A DNA stretch of 33,942 nt from Chitinivorax tropicus (GTDB taxonomy: Bacteria; Pseudomonadota; Gammaproteobacteria; Burkholderiales; SCOH01): assembly GCF_014202905.1 (NCBI RefSeq), contig NZ_JACHHY010000030.1, positions 3,802 to 37,743 of the forward strand, written 5' to 3'. The position numbers were made by a program, and so were the translations under genes. Under the pieces are notes generated by a model. It saw only the letters and a program-made list of their open reading frames with translations. It was not told where the DNA came from and made no database searches. Shown one piece after another: positions 17,008 to 25,179 of this stretch. Within the stretch, counting starts at the first letter, position 1; each line of letters begins with the position of its first letter.

Positions 17008-18189
17008 TTAACGATGCCCCTTCATGTCGAATAGCTGTTGAATCATTTCGTTGGCAGTACTTACCATTTGCGATGATGCCTGGTAACCCCTCTGATTGAG
17101 AATCAAGTCACTAAATTCTTGGGACAGGTCAACATTTGACACCTCAACTGATCCGCCAATTATCCGATCTTTGCCATTTCCAGCAATATGGTAACTGAGC
17201 GCGTTCTGATTTTTGATCAGGAATTGATTTGCTCCCTCTTGCACCAGCTCGCGAGTATCACTGACCTCAGCCAAAGCCAGTTGGAATGGTTTGTCGGTTT
17301 GTCCGTTGGAGTAGGTCAAAACCAATTTACCATCGGCATCAAATGTGCGTTTGATCAACGAACCAGATGCGAAACCATCTTTCTGAGATATGCTAAGTGA
17401 CGATGTTGCCCCCAAGACATCACCACGGACATCTGGCCCTAATGTGAGGACAGCCGTCGAGGGCACAGCGCCTGCCGGTGTGAACTTCAAGTCAATGGTA
17501 TCCGCACCTGCCATAGGCTTGAGGTCTTTTATCTTGAAACTACCACTTGCAACAGTAGCAGAACCCTCCGTTGCAACTACCGTCCAGGTGATGGGGTCTG
17601 AGGTATTGTTGGCTTCCTTGGTAAAAGTCAGCTTCAGTTGGTGTTGCTGGCCCGCAGAGTCGAACACCCCAACATTTTCCATTGTGTAGGTGGTTGATGA
17701 AGGATTCAAGTTGCCCGATAAAACCAGCTTGGTTGAGGCTTGAGGCGGATTGGTACGTTTCCCATCCAGACGGATCTCATCCAGACGCCCCCCTTCCGCC
17801 AGCGCCATGACCCTCTCCCCCCCATTGCGGCTGACCAATACACCATCAGCGTTGAAATCAAATTGGCCAGCCTTGGTATAAATCAACTTATCTTTGGCAT
17901 CCTTCAATACAAAGAATCCTTGACCATCAACCGCCAAATCGAGCTCGTTGCCAGTGCTTCGAATGTCACCCGTCTTGAAATTGAGGTTGGTACCAAATGT
18001 TCCAACTCCGTGTCCTGTTCTTCCTTCCCCCAAACCTTGCTGACTGCCCTGATAGAACAGATCGGCAAACTGAAGCTGTGAACTTTTGAAGCCAGGCGTA
18101 TTCAGATTGGTGACATTATTGCTAATCACCTTCAAACCACGGGAATAGCTGGATAAACCTGACATCCCAATAAAAATGGTATCAATCAT
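17008..18189 (-). CDS. flgE: Flagellar hook protein FlgE
   Basis: 393-aa hook subunit of normal length. The N-terminal rod/hook heptad region has IGMSGLSSYSRGLKVISNNV and NLNTPGFKSSQ. A FlgE-like central domain follows, and the C-terminus has VDLSQEFSDLILNQRGYQAS ending in MIQQLFDMKGHR. GAGGT is 6 nt before the ATG. It is exported through the flagellar gate and polymerises on the rod under the FlgD cap. Its stop directly precedes fliM in the same frame. Confidence 0.95.
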   Translation of the reverse strand: MIDTIFIGMSGLSSYSRGLKVISNNVTNLNTPGFKSSQLQFADLFYQGSQQGLGEGRTGHGVGTFGTNLNFKTGDIRSTGNELDLAVDGQGFFVLKDAKDKLIYTKAGQFDFNADGVLVSRNGGERVMALAEGGRLDEIRLDGKRTNPPQASTKLVLSGNLNPSSTTYTMENVGVFDSAGQQHQLKLTFTKEANNTSDPITWTVVATEGSATVASGSFKIKDLKPMAGADTIDLKFTPAGAVPSTAVLTLGPDVRGDVLGATSSLSISQKDGFASGSLIKRTFDADGKLVLTYSNGQTDKPFQLALAEVSDTRELVQEGANQFLIKNQNALSYHIAGNGKDRIIGGSVEVSNVDLSQEFSDLILNQRGYQASSQMVSTANEMIQQLFDMKGHR

Positions 18190-18206
18190 AATAGACCTCG
18201 TAATAG

Positions 18207-18602
18207 CTATCGAACGGACAACAGATCGGCAAATGTAATGCCAGTAAAAAGCTGTCCATTAGCATTCAATGTCATGGTGGGCTTGCCATCCACCAGTGTC
18301 AGGGAAGAAACCGTCCCAACCACCTTTCCTGATGCCGTTTGTGCCTCGATGGTTTTGCCCAACAGCCCGATTGTCTGACTCGTAGACTGAATACTCAGAA
18401 GTTGATCGACCCTCTCATTGACTTGGCGGCCCGACTCAAGTGCGGAGAATTGTGCTATTTGGGCAACGAACTCCTGATTATCCATGGGCTTGAGGGGATC
18501 TTGATATGTAAGTTGAGTTAACAGGATTTTAAGTAGATCTTGCAAACCCAAGCCGGCCCCCTGAAGGTTGGCTGCGGCATTACTGATGGAGTTGATGGCC
18601 AT
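18207..18602 (-). CDS. flgD: Hook capping protein FlgD, short form
   Basis: 131-aa protein with the conserved FlgD core LLKILLTQLTYQDPLKPMDN and QFVAQIAQFSALESG. It lacks the C-terminal Tudor/Fn3 extension of enteric FlgD (about 230 aa); short forms near 130 aa are known from some lateral and alphaproteobacterial flagella. It precedes flgE, as expected for the hook scaffold. The start ATG is 18602. Confidence 0.9.
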   Translation of the reverse strand: MAINSISNAAANLQGAGLGLQDLLKILLTQLTYQDPLKPMDNQEFVAQIAQFSALESGRQVNERVDQLLSIQSTSQTIGLLGKTIEAQTASGKVVGTVSSLTLVDGKPTMTLNANGQLFTGITFADLLSVR

Positions 18603-18608
18603 AATGTG

Positions 18609-19502
18609 TCATCCAAGCGATTGAATGGTGTGTTCGACTAACCGCTGGATTTCATCCGGCGATAGCTTATTTGAATCATTGATATGCTGGGCTGTATCTG
18701 TTTGACGCCCAGAGGATAATATTGCTCTACTGAATGTGCCGTCTAGTTTGACTTTCTGGCCATTCAATGTCAGCTCGCTCAACTGTAGACCCTGCTGCCC
18801 CAGCTGCTCTTTGAGAGCATCTATCAACATGCCTAACATATTGGTGTTGAATTCACTGTCACGAATCCAGACTCGGACTCCTTCAACAGACTGAAATAGA
18901 TGCATATGTCGTTTTGCCCAAGGCTCCCCCGCCACTGTTTTCTGACCAGACACCTCTGCAGACTGGCTAATAATGGATTCAGGCTGATGATAGTGCGCCG
19001 GCGGTGTTTCCATTGAAATGAGCTGGGCTCCGAAGTGACGGTTTTCTGAGGCGTGGTGATTGAAGCTGGCGACAATAGGCTCCCCTCCCTGCGGCTGCTC
19101 ACCTGCGGTATGAGCAGTGGATGAATTCAGATATACACTTGGTACCCATGTACTGAAGCTGGGTGTAGCCAACGAAGGGGTCACTACATTCCTTACATTC
19201 ACCCAGTTTTCGGCCTCAGCCGTCATCGTAGTTGGTCTTGATGAAGGCATGAAAGTGTCGTTCTTACTCTCAGTTTCAGCTTCGCCCTGCTGATTGTCAT
19301 TTTCTGTGAGAAAGTCCGTCCCTAGGTCAGGACGCATTGCCGCACCATGCCTGTTCTCCGCCTGCCGCATCTGATGAGGGGTGTGTAGCAATGCCAATTG
19401 CGCTTTCTCCAGCTGATGCAACCAAGTATTCTGTAGCTGCTGCGCATCTGGGCCCTGCCCTGCCATCAAATGGCGCACAGGTAATTCATTCTTGATCCGC
19501 AT
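18609..19502 (-). CDS. fliK: FliK-like hook-length control protein
   Basis: 297-aa protein with a disordered Gln/Ser/Thr/Pro-rich N-terminal two thirds and a folded C-terminus (about 215-297, VRVWIRDSEFNTNMLGMLID and LQLSELTLNGQKV) fitting the substrate-switch domain of FliK/HrpP. The assignment rests on position between fliJ and flgD and on this architecture. It overlaps the fliJ end by 17 nt. It would measure hook length and switch the gate to filament-type export. Confidence 0.72.
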   Translation of the reverse strand: MRIKNELPVRHLMAGQGPDAQQLQNTWLHQLEKAQLALLHTPHQMRQAENRHGAAMRPDLGTDFLTENDNQQGEAETESKNDTFMPSSRPTTMTAEAENWVNVRNVVTPSLATPSFSTWVPSVYLNSSTAHTAGEQPQGGEPIVASFNHHASENRHFGAQLISMETPPAHYHQPESIISQSAEVSGQKTVAGEPWAKRHMHLFQSVEGVRVWIRDSEFNTNMLGMLIDALKEQLGQQGLQLSELTLNGQKVKLDGTFSRAILSSGRQTDTAQHINDSNKLSPDEIQRLVEHTIQSLG

Positions 19503-19965
19503 TTTTCACCGACTTCCAATGTGCTGCTTGTAGCCATGCCTCGTCCAGTTTTGCAGCCTCCTTGGCCGCCATGCCTTGGTCAAAATCGCGTAGCGCGCGA
19601 TCATGAAACGCATCCAGGCCCATCAGGTACCGATGTTGAGTGGTATATCGTTGTAAAGCCTCATCACGCAATTGCTCCGCAGTTTTCACAGCTTCACTAG
19701 CAGCCTGTCTTTCGGTATGCAGCTGACCGAGATATTGCAACCACAGCCCCCTCGTGACAGGATCCAATGCGACGGTCGCATTACCGGCACCACGTAGCAA
19801 ATCGAGCGTGCTGCCAAATGCCTGATCTGCTTGTAGAAATGCATCCATTCGCAGCCTCTCCTGAGCCGCAAGGTCAAGCATTTCCCGTTTCTTCTCCTCA
19901 AGTTCCCAGGCGCAAACCTTATGGTAGGATTCAAGTGGATAGCGAAAACCACGCCGATCCTTCAC
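19486..19965 (-). CDS. fliJ: Flagellar export chaperone FliJ
   Basis: 159-aa, strongly helical, coiled-coil-type protein rich in Glu, Gln, Arg and Ala. It lies directly after the ATPase gene, where FliJ is always found. It starts with GTG (overlapping the fliI stop as GTGA) behind a strong GGAGG. FliJ threads the FliI hexamer and contacts FlhA. Sequence conservation in this family is low, so the call is mainly contextual. Confidence 0.75.
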   Translation of the reverse strand: MKDRRGFRYPLESYHKVCAWELEEKKREMLDLAAQERLRMDAFLQADQAFGSTLDLLRGAGNATVALDPVTRGLWLQYLGQLHTERQAASEAVKTAEQLRDEALQRYTTQHRYLMGLDAFHDRALRDFDQGMAAKEAAKLDEAWLQAAHWKSVKNADQE

Positions 19966-21278
19966 TGCATTCCTCCAACGCAGATCTGATGTAGCTGCTC
20001 AATCGCTGCAGCACGCGAAACGTGCTCGGTTGCCCCTTGACAGAGCAATGCGCTCAATGCGGGGATGATTTTGATGGCCATATCGATTTCCGGATTACTT
20101 CCAGAGCGATACGCTCCGATATCGATCATTTCTCTATTGCGTTCGAACACCGCTAGTTGTGCGATTGCTTGGCGTATCACCTTAATGTCTTGTGGTACCA
20201 CCAGATCTGTCAGCAACCGGCTTGCACTTTGCAGAATGTCGATGGCTGGAAAATGGCCGGTATGGGCTAATTTACGAGAAAGTACAAGATGGCCATCCAG
20301 TGTGGCGCGTAACATGTCAGAGATGGGTTCGTTGAAATCATCCCCTTCGACCAATACCGTATAGAGTGCAGTAATCGCCCCACCCGAGTCAGCTGTACCA
20401 CAGCGCTCGCAAAGTTCCGGCAGCTCAGCAAAGACAGAAGGGGTGTAACCTCGTGCGGTGGGGGGCTCCCCCGCAGCTAAGCCGATTTCCCGTTTGGCCA
20501 TGGCAAAGCGGGTGACGGAATCCATGGTCAACAAAACCTGCTTGCCATGATCCCGAAAGAACTCAGCAATCGACGTTGCTGCATAGGCGGCCCGCGCACG
20601 AGCCAGGGCGGGCTGATCAGCTGTCGCGGCTATGACGACAGAGCGCTTCAGACCCGATTCGCCCAGATGGTTCTCGATGAATTCCTTTACCTCTCGACCT
20701 CGCTCACCAATCAGGGCGATCACATTGACATCCGCCGATACATGACGGGCAATCATACCCAGCAAGGTGCTCTTGCCGACACCACTTCCTGCAAAGATGC
20801 CCACCCGCTGGCCTTGCCCTAAGGTAAGCAGGCTATCAATCGCACGTACGCCGGTTTCGAGGATATGACGGATACGAGGGCGTCGAAGTGGATTCAGTGC
20901 AGGGCTGCGTAGTGGTCTACGCTGTTGCAACACTGGCATCAAACCACCATCCAAAGGGTTGCCAAATGCATCAATCACCCTGCCCAATAAAGCGTCACCA
21001 ACTGCGATGTCTGGCAGTTGGCCAGTGGCATAGACTTCACATCCAACGCCCACACCACGGGTGTCACCATATGGCATCAGCACGACTCGATCTTCACGTA
21101 GGCCGATCACCTCCGCACGAAGCAATGCACCTCCATGCCGAGGGATGATTTCACACACTTCGCCTATTGCCGCATCTGGCCCTCTGGCTTCAATGCTCAA
21201 ACCCGATAGATTTGCTATGGAACCGATGCGCCGGTAGAACTTTGCAGCTGAAATGGCTTCACGAAATCGTGAGGTCAC
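19962..21278 (-). CDS. fliI: Flagellar export ATPase FliI
   Basis: 438-aa F1-beta-like ATPase of full length. The Walker A motif is GSGVGKST (residues 164-171), followed by GERGREV (191-197), Walker B VLLTMDSVTRFAMAKREIGL (from 248) and the family signature PPTARGYTPSVFAELPEL. GRVIDAFGNPLDGG precedes them. It energises substrate unloading at the export gate together with FliH and FliJ. GTG start overlapping the fliH stop as GTGA. Confidence 0.96.
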   Translation of the reverse strand: MTSRFREAISAAKFYRRIGSIANLSGLSIEARGPDAAIGEVCEIIPRHGGALLRAEVIGLREDRVVLMPYGDTRGVGVGCEVYATGQLPDIAVGDALLGRVIDAFGNPLDGGLMPVLQQRRPLRSPALNPLRRPRIRHILETGVRAIDSLLTLGQGQRVGIFAGSGVGKSTLLGMIARHVSADVNVIALIGERGREVKEFIENHLGESGLKRSVVIAATADQPALARARAAYAATSIAEFFRDHGKQVLLTMDSVTRFAMAKREIGLAAGEPPTARGYTPSVFAELPELCERCGTADSGGAITALYTVLVEGDDFNEPISDMLRATLDGHLVLSRKLAHTGHFPAIDILQSASRLLTDLVVPQDIKVIRQAIAQLAVFERNREMIDIGAYRSGSNPEIDMAIKIIPALSALLCQGATEHVSRAAAIEQLHQICVGGMQ

Positions 21279-22024
21279 TGCTTGTCCCCTCTAACACTAG
21301 TACGCAACACTTTGGCTAACTGCTCAAGTTGGTGATCCAGCCTTGCGTCCAGCTCCCCCAGTGTGGTTTCCACCACGCAGCCACCCCGTGGCAAGGTATC
21401 ATCGGCTAGCCACTGTAATGGCAATGCGCTCACCGTGCTCCGATCGCCATATTGCTGCAACATGGCCAGATCATCACCATTCAATCTGACAGCAAGGATA
21501 CCTCGTTGATTTACATGACCCAGGGCTTCTCTGACCATTGCGTCAATGGCATCGGGCTGCAGTAGACGTTGACTGGCCAGCTTACAGAGTACCTCAAAAG
21601 CGATTGCTGCAGCTTCGGTTTCAAGTATCAATTGATCTTGCTTACATTGGGCTAATAGACGCTGCCCAAGCTGCTCCACTTGTTTAAACAACTCTGCATG
21701 TCGTTGCGCGGCCTGATCTTCACTTTTTTTCAACCCAGCAGCAAATCCAGCTTCATGTGCCTTGGATTTGATCGCCTCGGCTTCAACTTGAATTGCTCTG
21801 ATCGCTTCTTGTTTCGCCAAATTGACTTGTCGATCAAATTCCACCTTATCCAATCTAGGTTCCGGACTGGGTGATTTCTGAGGGGCAGCAGCGCCTGCTG
21901 CTACATTGCCTTCGATAGGTTTGGTTGGTTGTGGCTGCGGATTTCCCACCGCGTGTCCAATTAGGCGAGAACCAACGACCCGCTTTTCTGGTAGAACTTG
22001 CGGTTTGCGGATTATGGGAGCCAT
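21275..22024 (-). CDS. fliH: Flagellar export ATPase regulator FliH
   Basis: About 249 aa. The N-terminal part is Pro/Gln-rich (AAAPQKSPSPEPRLD), then comes a charged helical stalk (about 75-140) and a C-terminal V-ATPase E-like domain (LPRGGCVVETTLGELDARLD) typical of FliH. ATG 22024 is preferred; a TTG four codons upstream (22036) opens the same frame. It overlaps the end of the fliG-like gene. It links FliI to the FliN ring. Confidence 0.88.
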   Translation of the reverse strand: MAPIIRKPQVLPEKRVVGSRLIGHAVGNPQPQPTKPIEGNVAAGAAAPQKSPSPEPRLDKVEFDRQVNLAKQEAIRAIQVEAEAIKSKAHEAGFAAGLKKSEDQAAQRHAELFKQVEQLGQRLLAQCKQDQLILETEAAAIAFEVLCKLASQRLLQPDAIDAMVREALGHVNQRGILAVRLNGDDLAMLQQYGDRSTVSALPLQWLADDTLPRGGCVVETTLGELDARLDHQLEQLAKVLRTSVRGDKQ

Positions 22025-22566
22025 TTTCGGACCCAACGTAACAAGGGAGACGGGGCACCTGCAGAAGCTTCAGGGGCACTTCGATCCAATTGCTTAGGAA
22101 GCGAGATCGCCTTGGTTTGCAGTGCTTTCAACAAAGCCAAAGCAAATTCCGCTGGCACAGGGGATTCAGCATGCAAAGCGCTAACCAGGGCTACTCGTCG
22201 ATCCTCATCCAAGCTCGACAGCAACGACGCTTGCCAGGGCCAGGGACCTAATCTCAATAGTGGCACCAACATCCAACCTGGTTCTTGCCTGAGAACAGAT
22301 ATGATATGGGACATGGGTATCTCGTCGAGCTGCTCTTTGAAGCGAAGCGCTGTATCCGAAAGTGCGGGATGTGCCAGCGTCGGTTTTACTTCAGGTCGGA
22401 TGATGGTTGAAGCCAGCTCTGGGTCTGCCGGTATCCCCAATGACTGCAATTCCTTGAGATAGCATTCCAGCTGCTGACGTTCAGCATCATCGAGTTGCGA
22501 CAGAATCCACTGCTGATCTGCTGTGCCAAGCGCATACAAGCTCAGTGCCGCTTTCCTGGCGCTCAC
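22012..22566 (-). CDS. fliG: Truncated FliG-like protein lacking torque domain
   Basis: 184-aa protein exactly in the fliG slot between fliF and fliH; normal FliG is about 330 aa. The N-terminus KAALSLYALGTADQQWILSQL recalls the FliF-binding domain, and a stretch near residues 80-130 (EIPMSHIISVLRQEP, then LDEDRRVALVSAL) recalls the middle armadillo domain. The C-terminal domain with the charged ridge that contacts the stator is missing, and fliH starts inside the last codons, so no split fragment can follow. GTG start overlapping the fliF stop as GTGA. Homology is weak and the name rests mostly on position; the protein may only anchor the C-ring. Confidence 0.6.
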   Translation of the reverse strand: MSARKAALSLYALGTADQQWILSQLDDAERQQLECYLKELQSLGIPADPELASTIIRPEVKPTLAHPALSDTALRFKEQLDEIPMSHIISVLRQEPGWMLVPLLRLGPWPWQASLLSSLDEDRRVALVSALHAESPVPAEFALALLKALQTKAISLPKQLDRSAPEASAGAPSPLLRWVRKWLP

Positions 22567-24023
22567 AGTGCTACTCCCTGGTCAGATACATTTCCATCTT
22601 CTTTCATCCAGGTTTGAATACGTTTCAGCGCTACTTCACGCTCATCGGCGGTCAGACTGAGTTGAGTAGTTACAGCGCGTTGTTTCCCGAACAATTTGAT
22701 CAGGATGAACAGCATGATACAACTGCCCAACAAGGCTGTTACAACCCACTGCCATGACCTAAGGAGTGGTGACCGTGTTTCTGGTGCCGATACCTTACTT
22801 TCAGTAGGATCAGGTATCTTCGAAAGAAGCGATTTCTCAATCTGCCCAGTTTGATGCCCAGGCAACACAGCTAACTGACTAGCAGAGTAGACTGCCACCG
22901 TATCGCCTCGATCAAGATTCAGCCCTATGGCGTTGGACACAACATTCTGCAATCTTTCCAGCTGTGTCTCGCCTGGAGACTGCCGCAATATCACCGCAAC
23001 ACTGATGCGCTCCACCGAACCCGGTGCACGTTCCGTCTGCTCTACACGGCGTCCAATTTGATACTCGGTTTCGCGTTGATCTGCACCATCAGCTATCGGA
23101 GAAGCGAGATCGCCATCCCCGGCTCTATTGCTACGCTTGGTCTGGCGTTCACGCACCACAAGACCTTGTTGAGATTCGCTTTTCCCTGCTGCAGGCAACA
23201 CATCTTCGGTGGTCCGCTTGACATGCTGATCTGAGAACACCACATCGACACTGGCTATTACCTGCCCTTGTCCAAAGGTACGCTCCAATACACTGTCCAA
23301 CTTCCTGGTCAAGTAATCCTCAAGACTTTTCTTTTGATCGACCAAGTCCTGCGATAGGTGTTCATTACCATCCGGGCGCTTGGCCTTGGTTAATGCCACA
23401 CCATGCTGATCAATGATGGTCACATCTTCAGGTCGAATGTCATTCACGGAGGAGGATACCAACCGCTGAATGCCGCGAACCTGTTCAGGCTCCAGCTGGC
23501 GCCCAGGTTTGACTGTGACCGTAACCGATGCCTTGGGGACGGCACCGTTTCTCTTGAACAGTCCTTGCTCTGGCAAAGCCAAATGTACACGCGCTGCTTG
23601 AATTTCCTCTATAGCGAGAATGGTACGGGTGATTTCCCCTTGCAGGGCACGTTGATAATTGACTTTTTGAGCAAATTCAGTTACGCCCAAGTCATTATTA
23701 TTGAACAACTCAAAGCCAACAGAACCGTGCAGTGGGATGTCTTTACCCATCAATTGCAAGCGGGTTTTATGGACTGTTTCGGCTGCAACAAGGATCGTTT
23801 CACCACCGTGCTCAAGTTGGTAGGGAATTTTCATTCGATCCAACTCAGCAACCATAGCTGAACCATCCTGTGGGGATAGGCCTGAAAACAACACACGATA
23901 ATCTGACCGGAACACCCAATATGCCATTCCAATCGTGATGGCAAGAATAACCACCAAACCGCCAACCAATCCAATACGGCCCTTTTGCTCAAGGCCTTGC
24001 CAAAACTGCTGAATCATGGTCAC
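22563..24023 (-). CDS. fliF: Flagellar MS-ring protein FliF
   Basis: 486-aa membrane protein, somewhat shorter than the usual 520-570. TM1 is at about residues 16-37 and TM2 at about 426-445. Ring-building motifs include YRVLFSGLSPQDGSAMV, GSVGFELFNNNDLGVTEFAQ and RVHLALPEQGLFKR. The cytoplasmic tail of about 41 residues still has a FliG-binding-like helix (EREVALKRIQTWMKEDGN). GAGGA is 7 nt before the GTG at 24023; an ATG at 24017 is an alternative. It nucleates the basal body. Confidence 0.95.
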   Translation of the reverse strand: MTMIQQFWQGLEQKGRIGLVGGLVVILAITIGMAYWVFRSDYRVLFSGLSPQDGSAMVAELDRMKIPYQLEHGGETILVAAETVHKTRLQLMGKDIPLHGSVGFELFNNNDLGVTEFAQKVNYQRALQGEITRTILAIEEIQAARVHLALPEQGLFKRNGAVPKASVTVTVKPGRQLEPEQVRGIQRLVSSSVNDIRPEDVTIIDQHGVALTKAKRPDGNEHLSQDLVDQKKSLEDYLTRKLDSVLERTFGQGQVIASVDVVFSDQHVKRTTEDVLPAAGKSESQQGLVVRERQTKRSNRAGDGDLASPIADGADQRETEYQIGRRVEQTERAPGSVERISVAVILRQSPGETQLERLQNVVSNAIGLNLDRGDTVAVYSASQLAVLPGHQTGQIEKSLLSKIPDPTESKVSAPETRSPLLRSWQWVVTALLGSCIMLFILIKLFGKQRAVTTQLSLTADEREVALKRIQTWMKEDGNVSDQGVAL

Positions 24024-24033
24024 TGATATGTCC

Positions 24034-24345
24034 TCACATCTGCATCCGCATTACATCTTGATAAGCTTCCAACATACGGTTGCGTATCTGAACAAACAGT
24101 TGAACAGACAGCTTGGCCTCCTCCAATTGCAACATGACATGATGGAGATTACTGGCATCGCCCAATGCCAGCTTCTGCAGCCCCTGATCAGCCGCAGCAA
24201 TTTGTTGGTTGACTTGATGAACTTGCCCATCAAACCATGCTGCAAAGCCTTGTGGATGGGCTGATGCCAATGTGCCCGAAGCGCTGATCAATGCAGTTGG
24301 CTCAATCTGTACAGGATTGATAGGTGCAATGAAAGCGGCACTCAT
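24034..24345 (-). CDS. fliE: MS ring-rod adaptor FliE
   Basis: 103-aa protein of typical size, with the C-terminal signature LHHVMLQLEEAKLSVQLFVQIRNRMLEAYQDVMRMQM trimmed here to its key parts KLSVQLFVQIRNRMLEAYQD and VMRMQM. It joins FliF to the proximal rod and is the first exported rod substrate. Start overlaps the flgC stop as ATGA. Confidence 0.93.
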   Translation of the reverse strand: MSAAFIAPINPVQIEPTALISASGTLASAHPQGFAAWFDGQVHQVNQQIAAADQGLQKLALGDASNLHHVMLQLEEAKLSVQLFVQIRNRMLEAYQDVMRMQM

Positions 24346-24779
24346 GAGGTCGCCCCGATATCCAGCGCACGTTGCGCCATGACTTTTGCCGCATTCATAG
24401 CAACAACATTGGCTTCATAGGCTCGTAGTGCGCTCATCATATTGATCATCTCGTTAAGGTGATTGACGCCAGGCAGCGAAACATTGCCATTCTTATCCGC
24501 ATCAGGATGGCCTGGATCATGAATGACCCGAGGTGCCACCTCCATCGTCTCGATTTTTGCCATCGGCAACATAAGATTTGTGCTGGTAAGTAAATTGTCA
24601 AACTGCTGTCCAAAATTGACGGCTCTTAGGCTCGCCACTACGCGAGACGGTTGGAACAATTTCCCATCTGGACCAACTGTAGTGTGCATATTGGCCAAAT
24701 TAAGTGCAGTTACATCCAATCTGGTTTTCTCCAGATTCATCCCTGCCGCACTGATTGCGAACGCGCTACGGTAATCCAT
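24342..24779 (-). CDS. flgC: Proximal rod protein FlgC
   Basis: 145-aa rod subunit. The N-terminus FAISAAGMNLEKTRLDVTAL and NLANMHTT and the C-terminus MINMMSALRAYEANVVAMNA are family signatures. Normal length. 2 nt after flgB. Confidence 0.95.
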   Translation of the reverse strand: MDYRSAFAISAAGMNLEKTRLDVTALNLANMHTTVGPDGKLFQPSRVVASLRAVNFGQQFDNLLTSTNLMLPMAKIETMEVAPRVIHDPGHPDADKNGNVSLPGVNHLNEMINMMSALRAYEANVVAMNAAKVMAQRALDIGATS

Positions 24780-24781
24780 CT

Positions 24782-25159
24782 TTATCGCTTTCCTTCGTTA
24801 ATGACAGTACTCATGATGGAAAGATGCTTGGACAAGCCTTTAAGCAATGCCTGATAATGAAGTGTATTCTTAGCCAATTCCGCTGTCTGCATATCGAGTG
24901 ATGCTTGCCCCCCCGTCAACGAGAGATCACTGATCATTTTCGGAGAAACGCCGAACAATGCACGATTGTCAATTGCTTGACCTGCCTGAAGTGCGTCCCT
25001 AGCTGCAGCCAATTGATCTTCAAAGCTAACACGAGCAGGTCGATAGCTTGGGTTCGTAGAATTGGCGATATTCATGCTTAACACTTGATGACGCATGCTG
25101 GCTGCATCAAGTGCCATCGACACCAGATTTACCGTAATTGGGTGGGGTTTATCGATCAT
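24782..25159 (-). CDS. flgB: Proximal rod protein FlgB
   Basis: 125-aa rod subunit with RHQVLSMNIANSTNPSYRPA near the start and a C-terminal helix AELAKNTLHYQALLKGLSKH. Located between flgI and flgC, so the usual flgB-flgC pair is kept but moved behind the P-ring gene. Confidence 0.93.
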   Translation of the reverse strand: MIDKPHPITVNLVSMALDAASMRHQVLSMNIANSTNPSYRPARVSFEDQLAAARDALQAGQAIDNRALFGVSPKMISDLSLTGGQASLDMQTAELAKNTLHYQALLKGLSKHLSIMSTVINEGKR

Positions 25160-25179
25160 AGGTTTCTCTAGAAATGAAT

